DNA from: CAZSXS01 sp964611385
GTDB taxonomy: Bacteria; Bacillota; Clostridia; Lachnospirales; CAYPQA01
Assembly (NCBI GenBank): GCA_964611385.1
Contig: CAZSXS010000067.1
Span: 1 to 20,919, forward strand
Direction: 5' to 3'
Length of the DNA: 20,919 nt
Each line of letters opens with the position of its first letter. Within the stretch, counting starts at the first letter, position 1. A program made the position numbers and the translations under genes. This document shows positions 1 to 7,047 of the stretch, one piece after another. Below the pieces are notes generated by a model, which saw nothing but the letters and a program-made list of their open reading frames with translations, did not search any database and was not told the DNA's origin.

Positions 1-8
1 TGAATACG

Positions 9-26
9 CAGTCACATTGATCTTTT
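9..26 (+). repeat. Diverged copy of a dispersed intergenic repeat
   Basis: The core CAGTCAC-TT-ATCTTT matches the repeats at 8080-8104 and 10768-10792 (15 of 17 positions against the copy at 8080). A short inverted partner, TGACTG, lies at 70-75 and pairs with CAGTCA at 9-14, echoing the inverted ends of the copy at 10768. The match is short enough that chance is possible, so confidence is low. Confidence 0.35.
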
Positions 27-138
27 ATAAACCGACACGCAAAACAACGGCGGCCAGGAAATATTTTTATGACTGAGAATCGTCTGAAATGATATCAGTT
101 TTTAATTTTTTTGTAAAGAAAAAATTGGAGGGGACGGC

Positions 139-198
139 ATGAGCTTCACAGCTTTGAAAGAAAGATCCGTAACAGAGCGCGGCGTTGAGGCAAGCTAA
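139..198 (+). CDS. Possible 19-codon small ORF or truncated gene start
   Basis: A strong Shine-Dalgarno sequence (GGAGGGG, 127-133) stands 5 nt before an ATG that opens a 19-residue frame ending in TAA at 196-198. The product begins MSFTALKERS and is hydrophilic, with no recognisable motif. It ends 15 nt before the 3' end of the opposing 81-codon gene. It could be a leader peptide, the 5' stump of a lost gene, or a chance start behind a purine run. No clear promoter was found in 1-126. The ribosome binding site is the only support. Confidence 0.25.
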   Translation: MSFTALKERSVTERGVEAS

Positions 199-213
199 AA
201 GTCACTTTAAGAT

Positions 214-459
214 TCATATTCTGCTGTCGAACTGTAGGATGCCATTCAAATAAATATAGTGTTCAAGCGCTTTTAATGCCCGACTTACAACACTTTTGCT
301 TTTCTCGGTTGATACTGCATTTTCTTTTGTCGTCTGTTGGGCTAGTACCTTTGGTTGGCGTTGTGTGCTTCGATGAGTAGCATCAGAGAATATTTCAGCC
401 GATAAGCTTTGTGCTTGTTCCATCTGGGAACGAATTTTCCATTGCTTGGCGTTCAGCAT
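214..459 (-). CDS. Hypothetical 81-residue protein
   Basis: A small gene of unrecognised family. Translation would start at the ATG at 457-459, which has a textbook AGGAGG about 7 nt upstream on the minus strand (within 464-473); this is the main reason to believe it. The product is soluble, with no signal peptide or membrane segment. It is rich in Gln, Ser, Thr and Lys, with a central low-complexity stretch (residues about 30-58) and a more hydrophobic C-terminus (ALKALEHYIYLNGIL). It is divergent from the DeoR-family gene at 983, and the 523-bp intergenic region between them carries several repeated motifs. It may therefore be a target of that regulator, but this is inference. No terminator is visible downstream in 1-213. 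Confidence 0.55.
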   Translation of the reverse strand: MLNAKQWKIRSQMEQAQSLSAEIFSDATHRSTQRQPKVLAQQTTKENAVSTEKSKSVVSRALKALEHYIYLNGILQFDSRI

Positions 460-603
460 TTTTGTTCCTCCTAAAATAAAATTTCGATCCGTTTGAATTT
501 TCAGTCCATTTGAGTTTCCTGCTTGCTCTCTCCCTTTTATTCTATAAGTGCAATTTTTCTTTTATTTTATTTCAGAAAAAACAAACTAATTTTAAATACA
601 AGG

Positions 604-631
604 CTTACATGATTTAATCAAAACTTACATG
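604..631. promoter_or_regulatory. Direct repeat CTTACATG x2, 20-bp period
   Basis: CTTACATG occurs at 604-611 and 624-631, exactly two helical turns apart, upstream of the minus-strand 81-codon gene. Read on the minus strand the units are (A/T)CATGTAAG. This layout of about 9-bp direct repeats roughly 20 bp apart resembles sites bound by LytTR-type response regulators (the AgrA unit ACAGTTAAG matches at 7 of 9 positions), although those sites usually have a 21-bp period. The binding protein is unknown. Confidence 0.3.
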
Positions 632-682
632 TTCAACTATTGCTATTGTCTAATTGCTCATTAATCACCTATTCATGATTAT

Positions 683-815
683 TCATTAATGAGTATGAGC
701 CAATTTACTTTGTTAGCTATTGGTGTTAATGAATATTAATGATATTCTTGTTAAAACATATATTTAATTAATAATTTGTAATGTTTTTCAACATGAGGCA
801 TTGACAATCATTAAT
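683..815. promoter_or_regulatory. Cluster of TTAATGA-type operator candidates
   Basis: The heptamer TTAATGA or its complement recurs at 683-692 (as the perfect palindrome TCATTAATGA), 726-732, 736-742 and 808-815. The last copy lies in the spacer of the promoter at 801-829. A second inverted repeat, GAATAT-5 nt-ATATTC, covers 731-747. The rest of the 460-982 gap is AT-rich and shows no other gene. The cluster could be an operator array for the DeoR-family protein encoded next to it, but AT-rich DNA produces such motifs readily. Confidence 0.35.
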
Positions 816-829
816 TTTCATGATATGGT
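801..829 (+). promoter_or_regulatory. Promoter for the DeoR-family gene (extended -10)
   Basis: TTGACA (801-806) is followed by a 17-nt spacer and TATGGT (824-829), which is preceded by TGA, giving an extended -10. A start near 836 leaves a leader of about 147 nt. That leader contains an inverted repeat AACGAAA (843-849) / TTTCGTT (865-871) and another, GTTCTTT (876-882) / AAAGAAC (921-927), so it may fold or bind a regulator. Confidence 0.65.
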
Positions 830-982
830 GTTAATACAAATGAACGAAAGCCGGCATTCATTCATTTCGTTTAAAGTTCTTTGAAATGGATATGGAAGAT
901 ATCTCAACTCAGATGCAGTTAAAGAACCCTTAATGCTCTTCCACTTTGTTTCAGAAAACCAATATAGTTATGAGGTGATCGT

Positions 983-1759
983 ATGTTTATTGAAGAAAGA
1001 CATCAAGCAATTTTAGGAATCATTAAAGAAAACGGAAGAATCTCCATCGGAGAGATCCAGGAAAAATTTGATGTGTCTGTAGACTCAGCCCGCCGTGATT
1101 TACGCCTGTTGGAAGAAAGAGGCCTCTTAAAACGAACCCACGGCGGCGCTATCCCAATTCTGTCTGTAGATTTTCGCCCGCCCAGACACAGGGACTTTGA
1201 CAGCATGAAGGTAGAAAAAAATTATGAGGTCATTGCCAAAAAAGCTGCAACGCTGATTAAGGAAGGGGAGGTGGTCTATCTGACCAGCGGTTCCTTTGGA
1301 TTCATCCTGTCAAATTTCTTACCGAAGGATATTCCGTATACCTTGGTTTTAAATTCAGCCACCCTAGCAGATAAGTTTAAGTACTGGGATAATTTGACGG
1401 TTTACATTACCGGCGGCAAGATGAGGATGCATGGGGGTACATCCTTGGTGGACAGCATGGCTACAGCCTTTGTCAAGAACCTGCACTTTGATTTATGTTT
1501 CCTCACAGGTGCGGGGCTGACCGCTGAATTTGGACTGTCGAACAACACAGACGAAACTGCAAGCTTTCAGCGTGCAGTTCTCGAAAATACAAGACAGCGT
1601 GTTCTACTCATGCCCTGTCAGAAAATTGGGGTAAACGCCTTTATTAAAGTAGCCGAAATCCAAAGGTTTGATAAGCTGATCACAGACTGGGAAGCTGTGG
1701 AAGATGAACTTGTCAAGATTGAAGAATGTGGCGTTGAAGTACTGATAGCGGAGGCTTAA
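983..1759 (+). CDS. DeoR/GlpR-family transcriptional regulator
   Basis: A DNA-binding repressor-type protein of 258 residues, the usual DeoR-family length. Residues 1-57 form the winged helix-turn-helix (ERHQAILGIIKENGRISIGE, then SVDSARRDLRLLEERGLLKR and the family signature THGGA at 52-56). Residues about 78-235 are the sugar-phosphate-sensing DeoRC domain. The usual D-S-G-T-T effector motif reads TSGSFG here (101-106), and the later D-x-x-K-x-G motif reads CQKIG (212-216), so the ligand pocket is probably altered. GAGGTG (972-977) serves the ATG. No sugar kinase, isomerase or transporter is adjacent, so its regulon cannot be read from context; autoregulation and the divergent 81-codon gene are the obvious candidates. 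A strong terminator follows. Confidence 0.93.
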   Translation: MFIEERHQAILGIIKENGRISIGEIQEKFDVSVDSARRDLRLLEERGLLKRTHGGAIPILSVDFRPPRHRDFDSMKVEKNYEVIAKKAATLIKEGEVVYLTSGSFGFILSNFLPKDIPYTLVLNSATLADKFKYWDNLTVYITGGKMRMHGGTSLVDSMATAFVKNLHFDLCFLTGAGLTAEFGLSNNTDETASFQRAVLENTRQRVLLMPCQKIGVNAFIKVAEIQRFDKLITDWEAVEDELVKIEECGVEVLIAEA

Positions 1760-1763
1760 GCCA

Positions 1764-1807
1764 TAAAAAAACCGCCCTGTCCTTTTAGTAGGATGGGGCG
1801 GTTTTTA
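1764..1807. terminator. Bidirectional rho-independent terminator
   Basis: A 12-bp stem (1771-1782 with 1791-1802, two G-U pairs, 8-nt loop) is flanked by an A run (1764-1771) and a T run (1802-1806). It ends the DeoR-family gene on the plus strand and can end the transglutaminase-like gene arriving on the minus strand. Confidence 0.87.
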
Positions 1808-1921
1808 TGTTCTTTTTCCAAAGCTTTACTGAATAGAACTTGTCTATATTCAGCGATCCTAGGTTCAATAACTTCATTGCTTCATCTTCCAATCGGTTGT
1901 CGATTCCAGAAAATGTTTTTC

Positions 1922-3007
1922 CTAATTGATCTCAATCCATATGTAACTCTCATCAAAATGATACACAAGCTGATATCCCTTTGCCCTTGGTGTAAGGAGG
2001 GATTTTACGATTTCCAGAAGAGGCTCTGGATTGTTTTTCATTTTGGGATAGTAGGCTTCCAGTATGGTTTCTCCATTAGCAAGCTTTTGTTTTGCGTAGG
2101 CTTTAAATTCATCCGTGCTTTCAAAATAGATTCCAGCTTGACGATAATAAAAATATTTGGCACCAAGGCTTTGGGGGTAGTCTTCTCGCGTCCAGACATG
2201 GGTTTTTGAGAGAAGGCTATCGTTTACATTAAAATAAACATAGCTGACCTTTCCCTTCTGGTCGGGATAAGGATCATCCCAGGTGGTATCAATATGATAG
2301 TATTCGCCATCTAGTTGAATGAGGTTCCACGCATGAAGCACGCCTTTGCCATAGCCATTGACCTTCTGGCAAGGTATACCCAAGATATCCATAAACATTT
2401 GAAAGGTTTTTGCATAGCCATCGCAGACAGCAACGTGATTCACCAAAACACCGTACACCGAATAACTTTCTTCGGGTACGGTGTTTTGTCCGTAATTGAC
2501 ATCATCATAGGCTGTATTCAGCACAATATAATCATGAACAGCCTTTACCTTTTCATAGTCCGTCTTGCCCTCCAGGGCAAGACCAGAGAGGATTTTCTGT
2601 ACCGTTGGCACCAGATCCAACGCCTTTTGGGACACGATCTTGCTAGGGTCCTTGATCACGCTTGAGATCTCATACCCCAGATCATATTCCAAGGACATAA
2701 GCAGCTCTGCACTCTTCTTAAGAGGATAGGTTGTACTGGACAAAGAATACGAATAAAGCGGACTCAGTTCAAGATAGCGATCAAGAAAATGAATGTACGG
2801 ATCCAAATCCGTTGTAGCCACATGAATAGTGAAGTCGGTAATGCCAGCATCAACAGCCTGATCAAAAACCGCCTTAAACTGCTCTAAGTCTGATACACGT
2901 TGGGTAAATCCAGGATTGAGGGCAAAAGCCGTGTTGCAGGAGGAAACAGATATATAAAGTGAGACAGCGATTGCAAGCAGGCCGTTTAATTTACTTTTTT
3001 TTCGCAT
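1922..3007 (-). CDS. Secreted transglutaminase-like cysteine protein
   Basis: A 361-residue exported protein with a transglutaminase-like (papain-fold) domain. Residues 1-29 are a signal peptide with a basic start (MRKKSK), a hydrophobic core and an AFA cleavage site before LNPGF. Cys24 gives only a poor lipobox. The catalytic triad is visible: Cys195 in VAVCDGYAK, His225 in VLHAWNLI and Asp240 in YYHIDTTWDDP, with the upstream KAVHDYIVLNTAYD motif (residues 155-168) typical of bacterial secreted members. The roughly 100 residues before the domain and 90 after it are not recognised. Such proteins can be peptidases or cross-linking enzymes; the substrate is unknown, and cell-wall protein processing is inference. 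A clear ribosome binding site (AGGAG) precedes the ATG. It lies 85 nt downstream of the DUF4097 gene in the same direction and could be co-transcribed with it. Confidence 0.9.
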   Translation of the reverse strand: MRKKSKLNGLLAIAVSLYISVSSCNTAFALNPGFTQRVSDLEQFKAVFDQAVDAGITDFTIHVATTDLDPYIHFLDRYLELSPLYSYSLSSTTYPLKKSAELLMSLEYDLGYEISSVIKDPSKIVSQKALDLVPTVQKILSGLALEGKTDYEKVKAVHDYIVLNTAYDDVNYGQNTVPEESYSVYGVLVNHVAVCDGYAKTFQMFMDILGIPCQKVNGYGKGVLHAWNLIQLDGEYYHIDTTWDDPYPDQKGKVSYVYFNVNDSLLSKTHVWTREDYPQSLGAKYFYYRQAGIYFESTDEFKAYAKQKLANGETILEAYYPKMKNNPEPLLEIVKSLLTPRAKGYQLVYHFDESYIWIEIN

Positions 3008-3092
3008 TTTACGAGCTCCTATTCTCAGCCCCTCCTACTTTCCGAGCCATCATCATACAAACTTTAATATGCGTATACTTATAAAAGGGGGA

Positions 3093-4757
3093 CTAAATTG
3101 TAATATTAATTTCTCCATTGGAAGTCTCTAGGCTCAGCTTCAGCTTCTTTGAGAAGGACTCATAGGAAATGCTTCTGGCTTCCACAAAGCTTCCGGTATT
3201 GGAGATAAAATTCAGATTGGGCACACCAGCCCGAACATCGCCCAAGGTGGATTGCGCCTTGAGGTAACAGCCAAGATTTCTGTAATCCGGCAGTGCAAAG
3301 CTCAAGTTGGCATTGTTTGTATCAATCACCCAGATATAGTCGGCATAACGGCTCAGACTTTTGGTATTAACAGACACGGGGGTATTTAATCCGCTGATAC
3401 TCAGCTCTGAAAAATCCATTCCATAGACTTCTATCTGTCCGTTGGTGCTAGATAGGATGCCGCCGACACCTACACAATCACTGATGACTGCAGAAGCATT
3501 CATAATCTCCAGCATCAGCTTGTCGGTGTTCAGGCAGTTCAGCTTGACATTAGAGTTGGTAGAAGATACAGAAAAGCCCTCAGCCCGTAACCCAGTAGCC
3601 TGAATTGAGCCGTTGGTGGCCGAAAGATTAATCATCTTAAACATAGCCTCTGGCACAAAGGCGCTAATATCAATCTTTTCAAAATCATAGGGATCAAAGC
3701 GCAGTCCATAATTGGAGCCAGAACGGGTAAATTCAAGATACGGATTCTGCTTTTTAGAGAGATAACTTATCTCTAGGGAAATTTTGTCACCGTTATATCC
3801 CTGAATGTTCATACCACCGTTAAAGGTCTCCAGAACCAGCTCGTTTTCCCCTTCCATTACATTCATCTCAAAGCTCCGGGTATTCGCGGGTTCTGCTTTT
3901 CCAGCAGCACCGACTCTAGGAGCTGCGGTCGGTCTTGGCGCTGCAGCGGGTCTGGGTGTAGCTGCTGCTCCAGGTCTGCCACCATAGCCTCCTGCAACAC
4001 CGCCAGCAGCTCCTGCCCCACCTGCGGCTCCGCCACGATACACGCCACCCGGTGCTCCGGGGCCGTGTCCTGCATAATATCCCCCGGCTCCGGCAGCACC
4101 ATATCCGCCAGCTGCTCCAGGGGCACCGGCAGCACCTGATCCTCCAGTTGCTCCAGCAGCTCCTGCGCCTCCTCCGGGAGCAGTATATCCACCTGCCCCG
4201 CCGGGATAAACACCGCCGCCGTGGGGAGTGGAGGATCTGTTCATTTCTTTGGCGATACCCGCCTCAATGCTCTTAGAGATCTTGTCTGTGATGGCAACCG
4301 TTTTTTCAACGGCCTTTTCCGTAAACTTCGTAAATTTGGGTTCAAAGTCCTTAGCAAAGCTGTCAAATTTCTTGCTCAGCTTTCCCGCAAACTCTTCAAA
4401 ATTAAAGCTAGAAGCTGGTCTTCCTCCGGCTCGTTCGCCAGATCCAGGCGCAGGACCGGGTCCAGGCCCTGGGTTTGGTCCGCCATAACTGTGCCCGTAG
4501 CCCGACGGACTATTGGGCAGAGGAATATCCCTAGCGGATGCGCTAGGATTGGGAGCTGACGGCATAGGAATGGCGTTCCTTGAGGGCGCAGGTGTAGGCG
4601 CGGAGGTCGATGTTGGGAACACAGTCGCCCCAGGCGTAGGTGCAGCTGCTTTTGTATCTGTGACCTTCCCAATAGACTCTAAAATTCGGGTAGCCTCTTC
4701 TGGTGTAATCAAGCCCTTTTCAAGCATTTGTAATATTTTCATTCTTTCTTCGCTCAT
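3093..4757 (-). CDS. SHOCT-like/DUF4097 protein with Gly/Ala/Pro-rich centre
   Basis: A 554-residue protein without signal peptide or membrane helix. Residues 1-30 (MSEERMKILQMLEKGLITPE, then EATRILESIG) form the short SHOCT-like helical motif found at the N-terminus of YvlB-like proteins. Residues 37-115 are Pro/Ser/Ala-rich. Residues 118-172 are a charged, Phe/Lys-rich amphipathic stretch, probably helical. Residues 178-290 are almost only Gly, Ala, Pro and Tyr. Residues 295-554 show the repeating N-G-x-I/V beta pattern of DUF4097 (putative beta-solenoid adhesin): TNGSIQ 381-386, STNGQIE 437-443, SNGEINI 546-552. DUF4097 proteins of Bacillota are often linked to envelope stress; the function here is unproven. 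The Gly/Ala-rich insert is unusual for the family. AAGGA lies 9 nt before the ATG. It lies 111 nt downstream of recN. Confidence 0.8.
   Translation of the reverse strand: MSEERMKILQMLEKGLITPEEATRILESIGKVTDTKAAAPTPGATVFPTSTSAPTPAPSRNAIPMPSAPNPSASARDIPLPNSPSGYGHSYGGPNPGPGPGPAPGSGERAGGRPASSFNFEEFAGKLSKKFDSFAKDFEPKFTKFTEKAVEKTVAITDKISKSIEAGIAKEMNRSSTPHGGGVYPGGAGGYTAPGGGAGAAGATGGSGAAGAPGAAGGYGAAGAGGYYAGHGPGAPGGVYRGGAAGGAGAAGGVAGGYGGRPGAAATPRPAAAPRPTAAPRVGAAGKAEPANTRSFEMNVMEGENELVLETFNGGMNIQGYNGDKISLEISYLSKKQNPYLEFTRSGSNYGLRFDPYDFEKIDISAFVPEAMFKMINLSATNGSIQATGLRAEGFSVSSTNSNVKLNCLNTDKLMLEIMNASAVISDCVGVGGILSSTNGQIEVYGMDFSELSISGLNTPVSVNTKSLSRYADYIWVIDTNNANLSFALPDYRNLGCYLKAQSTLGDVRAGVPNLNFISNTGSFVEARSISYESFSKKLKLSLETSNGEINITI
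3888..4226 (-). repeat. Low-complexity Gly/Ala/Pro-coding tract
   Basis: About 340 bp inside the DUF4097 gene encode residues 178-290, made of short GAAG, GAPG, GGYGAAG and PRPAAAP-type units. The DNA is GC-rich and repetitive, unlike its flanks, and creates spurious open frames on both strands. Such tracts are prone to slippage, so length may vary among strains. Confidence 0.75.
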
Positions 4758-4868
4758 GCTTTTATTCCTTTCTTGTTTATAATAAAGTGATTCTTACCAG
4801 TTTGCTATAAAGCATATTGAAATATACGGATACATTTCCCATGAGGTATGAAAATGAAAACTTGTTCT

Positions 4869-6551
4869 TTAAATTTCTAAAACTCTTCCAAGCTCTCTCA
4901 TTTCGGCTGCGGCCATCAAGGTGGCTTCGGTGATTTTGGATCCACCGATGAGTCGGGCCAGTTCCTTTACGCAGCCCTCGTCGTCAAGCCGCTTCACCTT
5001 TGAGATGGTTTTGTCTGAGTCCACAGTCTTTTCGATTTGAAAATGACAGTCACCTACTGCCGCAATTTGGGGTAAATGCGTAATGACGATCAGCTGATGG
5101 GTTTTGGAAAGTGCCCTCAGTACCTCGGCTACATGCTGAGCAGTCCGCCCGCTTACACCGGCATCAATTTCATCAAAGATAAAGGTTCCAATCTGATCCA
5201 CATGCGCCAAAACGGATTTTAAAGCCAGCATCACACGGGACATTTCGCCGCCGGAGGCAATCCGAGCCAAAGGTCGAAGCGGTTCACCTGGGTTTGGAGA
5301 GATCAAGAATTCAACCCGATCATATCCCGTACTGCTTACGCCGGTTTTCCGTTCAATGACAATCTCAAAGCTGACCTTCTTCATCCCTAGATCGTTTAAG
5401 GTCTTTTCGATACGCTCTTTGACGTAGGTTGCTCCCGCTTTCCGAAGATCAGAGGCTGCCTTGCATAAAACAAGTAGCTCCTCCTCCGATTGCTTTTTCT
5501 GCTTCAAGAGCTGTAAAAGTGCTTCCTCGCTATTTTCGTAGGCGTTGATCTCCTGACTGATTCTTTCACAATATTGAAGAATCTCCTTCACGGGAAGTCC
5601 GTATTTTTTCTTCATGGCTTGAATCAAATCCAGACGGTGTTCGATTTCATCCAGCTCCCCTGGATTCAGACTCATATCTGTATAATACTGAAGCTGTAAA
5701 ATCGCCTCATCCAACTGAACAAGGCCTTCGTTAATTAAATTGGCTATATTGGATAGCCGTCTGTCCAGGTTTCCTGCATCTGAAATCAAACGCCTGGCTC
5801 TGGAAAGCTTGTCGTAGGCCGATACATCCCCGCCCTCGTCCCCACGCATAAGGGTCAAGGCCGTCTGGGTGGCCTCAGATATACGATTCAAGCTTCCCAG
5901 CATCCGGCTTTTTTCCAAAAGTTCTTCTTCCTCGTCGGGCTTTAGGTTGGCCTTTTTGATTTCATTGGCCTGAAAGCGGTAGATTTCAAGACGCTTGTTT
6001 CTTTCCTTTTCATCAGACACAAAGTCGTTGTAAGCTCGGGTAAACTCCCGATACTGTTTCACCTTGTCCATAATCTTGCTTTTGACCTCTACAAGCTCTG
6101 GATCACAGAGCCTGTCCAGAAGATCACCATGTCGAAGCGGATTTAGTAGGCTTTGATGCTCATGCTGGCCTTGCACATCCACCAATACAGCGCTTAACTC
6201 TCGAAGCATGGAAAGCGTAACAGGATGACCATTTAAACGACAGGTGCTTTTTCCGTTGGAAGCAATGCTGCGGGAAATCAAAAGCTCTTCTTCCGCAGCA
6301 ATACCCAAATCAGCAATCTGTGCCCGAACGCTTTCACTGTCCAGACTCAAAATTCCCTCCACCAAAGCTTGCGTGCAGCCTGTTTTTACCATTTCCTTAT
6401 CTGCTCGGCCACCCAGCAAAAACACCAAAGAATCAATGAGGATGGACTTGCCCGCACCCGTCTCCCCTGAAAGAATATTCAAACCCTTCTCCAGGTTCAA
6501 TTCTGCCTCCTCAATCAAAAACATGTTTTTGATACGAAGCAAACTCAGCAC
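4869..6551 (-). CDS. recN: DNA repair protein RecN
   Basis: An SMC-like ATPase acting early in double-strand break repair in the cytoplasm. The 560-residue length fits the family. Walker A is GETGAGKS (29-36), a VDVQGQHEHQ motif follows (124-133), a long coiled-coil arm spans about 155-380, the ABC signature is ASGGEMSR (432-439) and Walker B is TFIFDEIDAG (456-465), followed by VITHLPQIA (488-496). The start is a GTG (6549-6551) with AGGTGG 7 nt upstream; an ATG just above it runs into a stop after four codons. It is the third gene of nadK-argR-recN, 28 nt after argR. In many spore-forming Clostridia spoIVB and spo0A follow recN; here a DUF4097 gene follows instead. Confidence 0.97.
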   Translation of the reverse strand: MLSLLRIKNMFLIEEAELNLEKGLNILSGETGAGKSILIDSLVFLLGGRADKEMVKTGCTQALVEGILSLDSESVRAQIADLGIAAEEELLISRSIASNGKSTCRLNGHPVTLSMLRELSAVLVDVQGQHEHQSLLNPLRHGDLLDRLCDPELVEVKSKIMDKVKQYREFTRAYNDFVSDEKERNKRLEIYRFQANEIKKANLKPDEEEELLEKSRMLGSLNRISEATQTALTLMRGDEGGDVSAYDKLSRARRLISDAGNLDRRLSNIANLINEGLVQLDEAILQLQYYTDMSLNPGELDEIEHRLDLIQAMKKKYGLPVKEILQYCERISQEINAYENSEEALLQLLKQKKQSEEELLVLCKAASDLRKAGATYVKERIEKTLNDLGMKKVSFEIVIERKTGVSSTGYDRVEFLISPNPGEPLRPLARIASGGEMSRVMLALKSVLAHVDQIGTFIFDEIDAGVSGRTAQHVAEVLRALSKTHQLIVITHLPQIAAVGDCHFQIEKTVDSDKTISKVKRLDDEGCVKELARLIGGSKITEATLMAAAEMRELGRVLEI

Positions 6552-6579
6552 AAATTCACCACCTTTTCATAAAAACTTT

Positions 6580-7047
6580 TCACACAATGGGCAGAAGCTT
6601 TTTCAGATTCGCCACAAGCCGGACGGAATGCTCCGGGTCGGGCATGACGCAAAAAATCGTGTCATCACCGGCTATACTCCCCATTATGTATGTATTGGGC
6701 ATGGCATCCACTGCTGCCGCTACCGCCATGGCCATCCCCTGAAAGGTTTTAATCACAACTATGTTAAATGAATACTCCACGCTTTTAACACTGGAGGAAA
6801 AAATACCGATCAGCCGGTCGTTGATTTCCTTGGATTTTTCCATAGTCATGTATCGAAAGGTTCCTTCGTCCATGAATTTGCTTAAGTTCAGATCCCGGAT
6901 ATCCCGGGATACGGTTGCCTGGGTGATCTTAAAGCCGAGAGCCAGCAACTCTCGGGTTAATTCCTCTTGAGTTTCGATAGGCCTTGCTTTAATAATGTCA
7001 ATGATTTTGCTTTGTCTTTCTATTTTTGATTTCGACTTGTCACTCAT
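6580..7047 (-). CDS. argR: Arginine repressor ArgR
   Basis: Arginine-responsive DNA-binding protein of 155 residues, the typical length. The N-terminal winged helix carries the signature ITQATVSRDIRDLNL (41-55). The C-terminal hexamerisation and arginine-binding domain has GSIAGDDTI (123-131), matching the family G-T-I-A-G-D-D-T motif whose aspartates contact arginine. Its ATG overlaps the end of nadK by 8 bp (ATGAGTGA at 7040-7047), which suggests translational coupling. No arginine biosynthesis gene is in the window, so targets lie elsewhere. Linkage of argR with recN and nadK is common in Bacillota. Confidence 0.96.
   Translation of the reverse strand: MSDKSKSKIERQSKIIDIIKARPIETQEELTRELLALGFKITQATVSRDIRDLNLSKFMDEGTFRYMTMEKSKEINDRLIGIFSSSVKSVEYSFNIVVIKTFQGMAMAVAAAVDAMPNTYIMGSIAGDDTIFCVMPDPEHSVRLVANLKKLLPIV

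Noticed and set aside
604..842. CRISPR-like array in the AT-rich intergenic region
   Set aside because: The repeated motifs are 7-10 bp, irregularly spaced and in both orientations, with no spacers or cas genes.
1793..2209. 138-codon plus-strand frame over the transglutaminase-like gene
   Set aside because: It begins inside the terminator and runs antisense to a gene with a clear catalytic triad.
3805..4276. Open frames in other registers across the Gly/Ala-rich tract
   Set aside because: They are by-products of GC-rich repeats in the DUF4097 gene; their products are biased and lack ribosome binding sites.
6244..6771. 175-codon plus-strand frame antisense to recN and argR
   Set aside because: It lies opposite conserved motifs of two certain genes, has no good ribosome binding site and no family resemblance.
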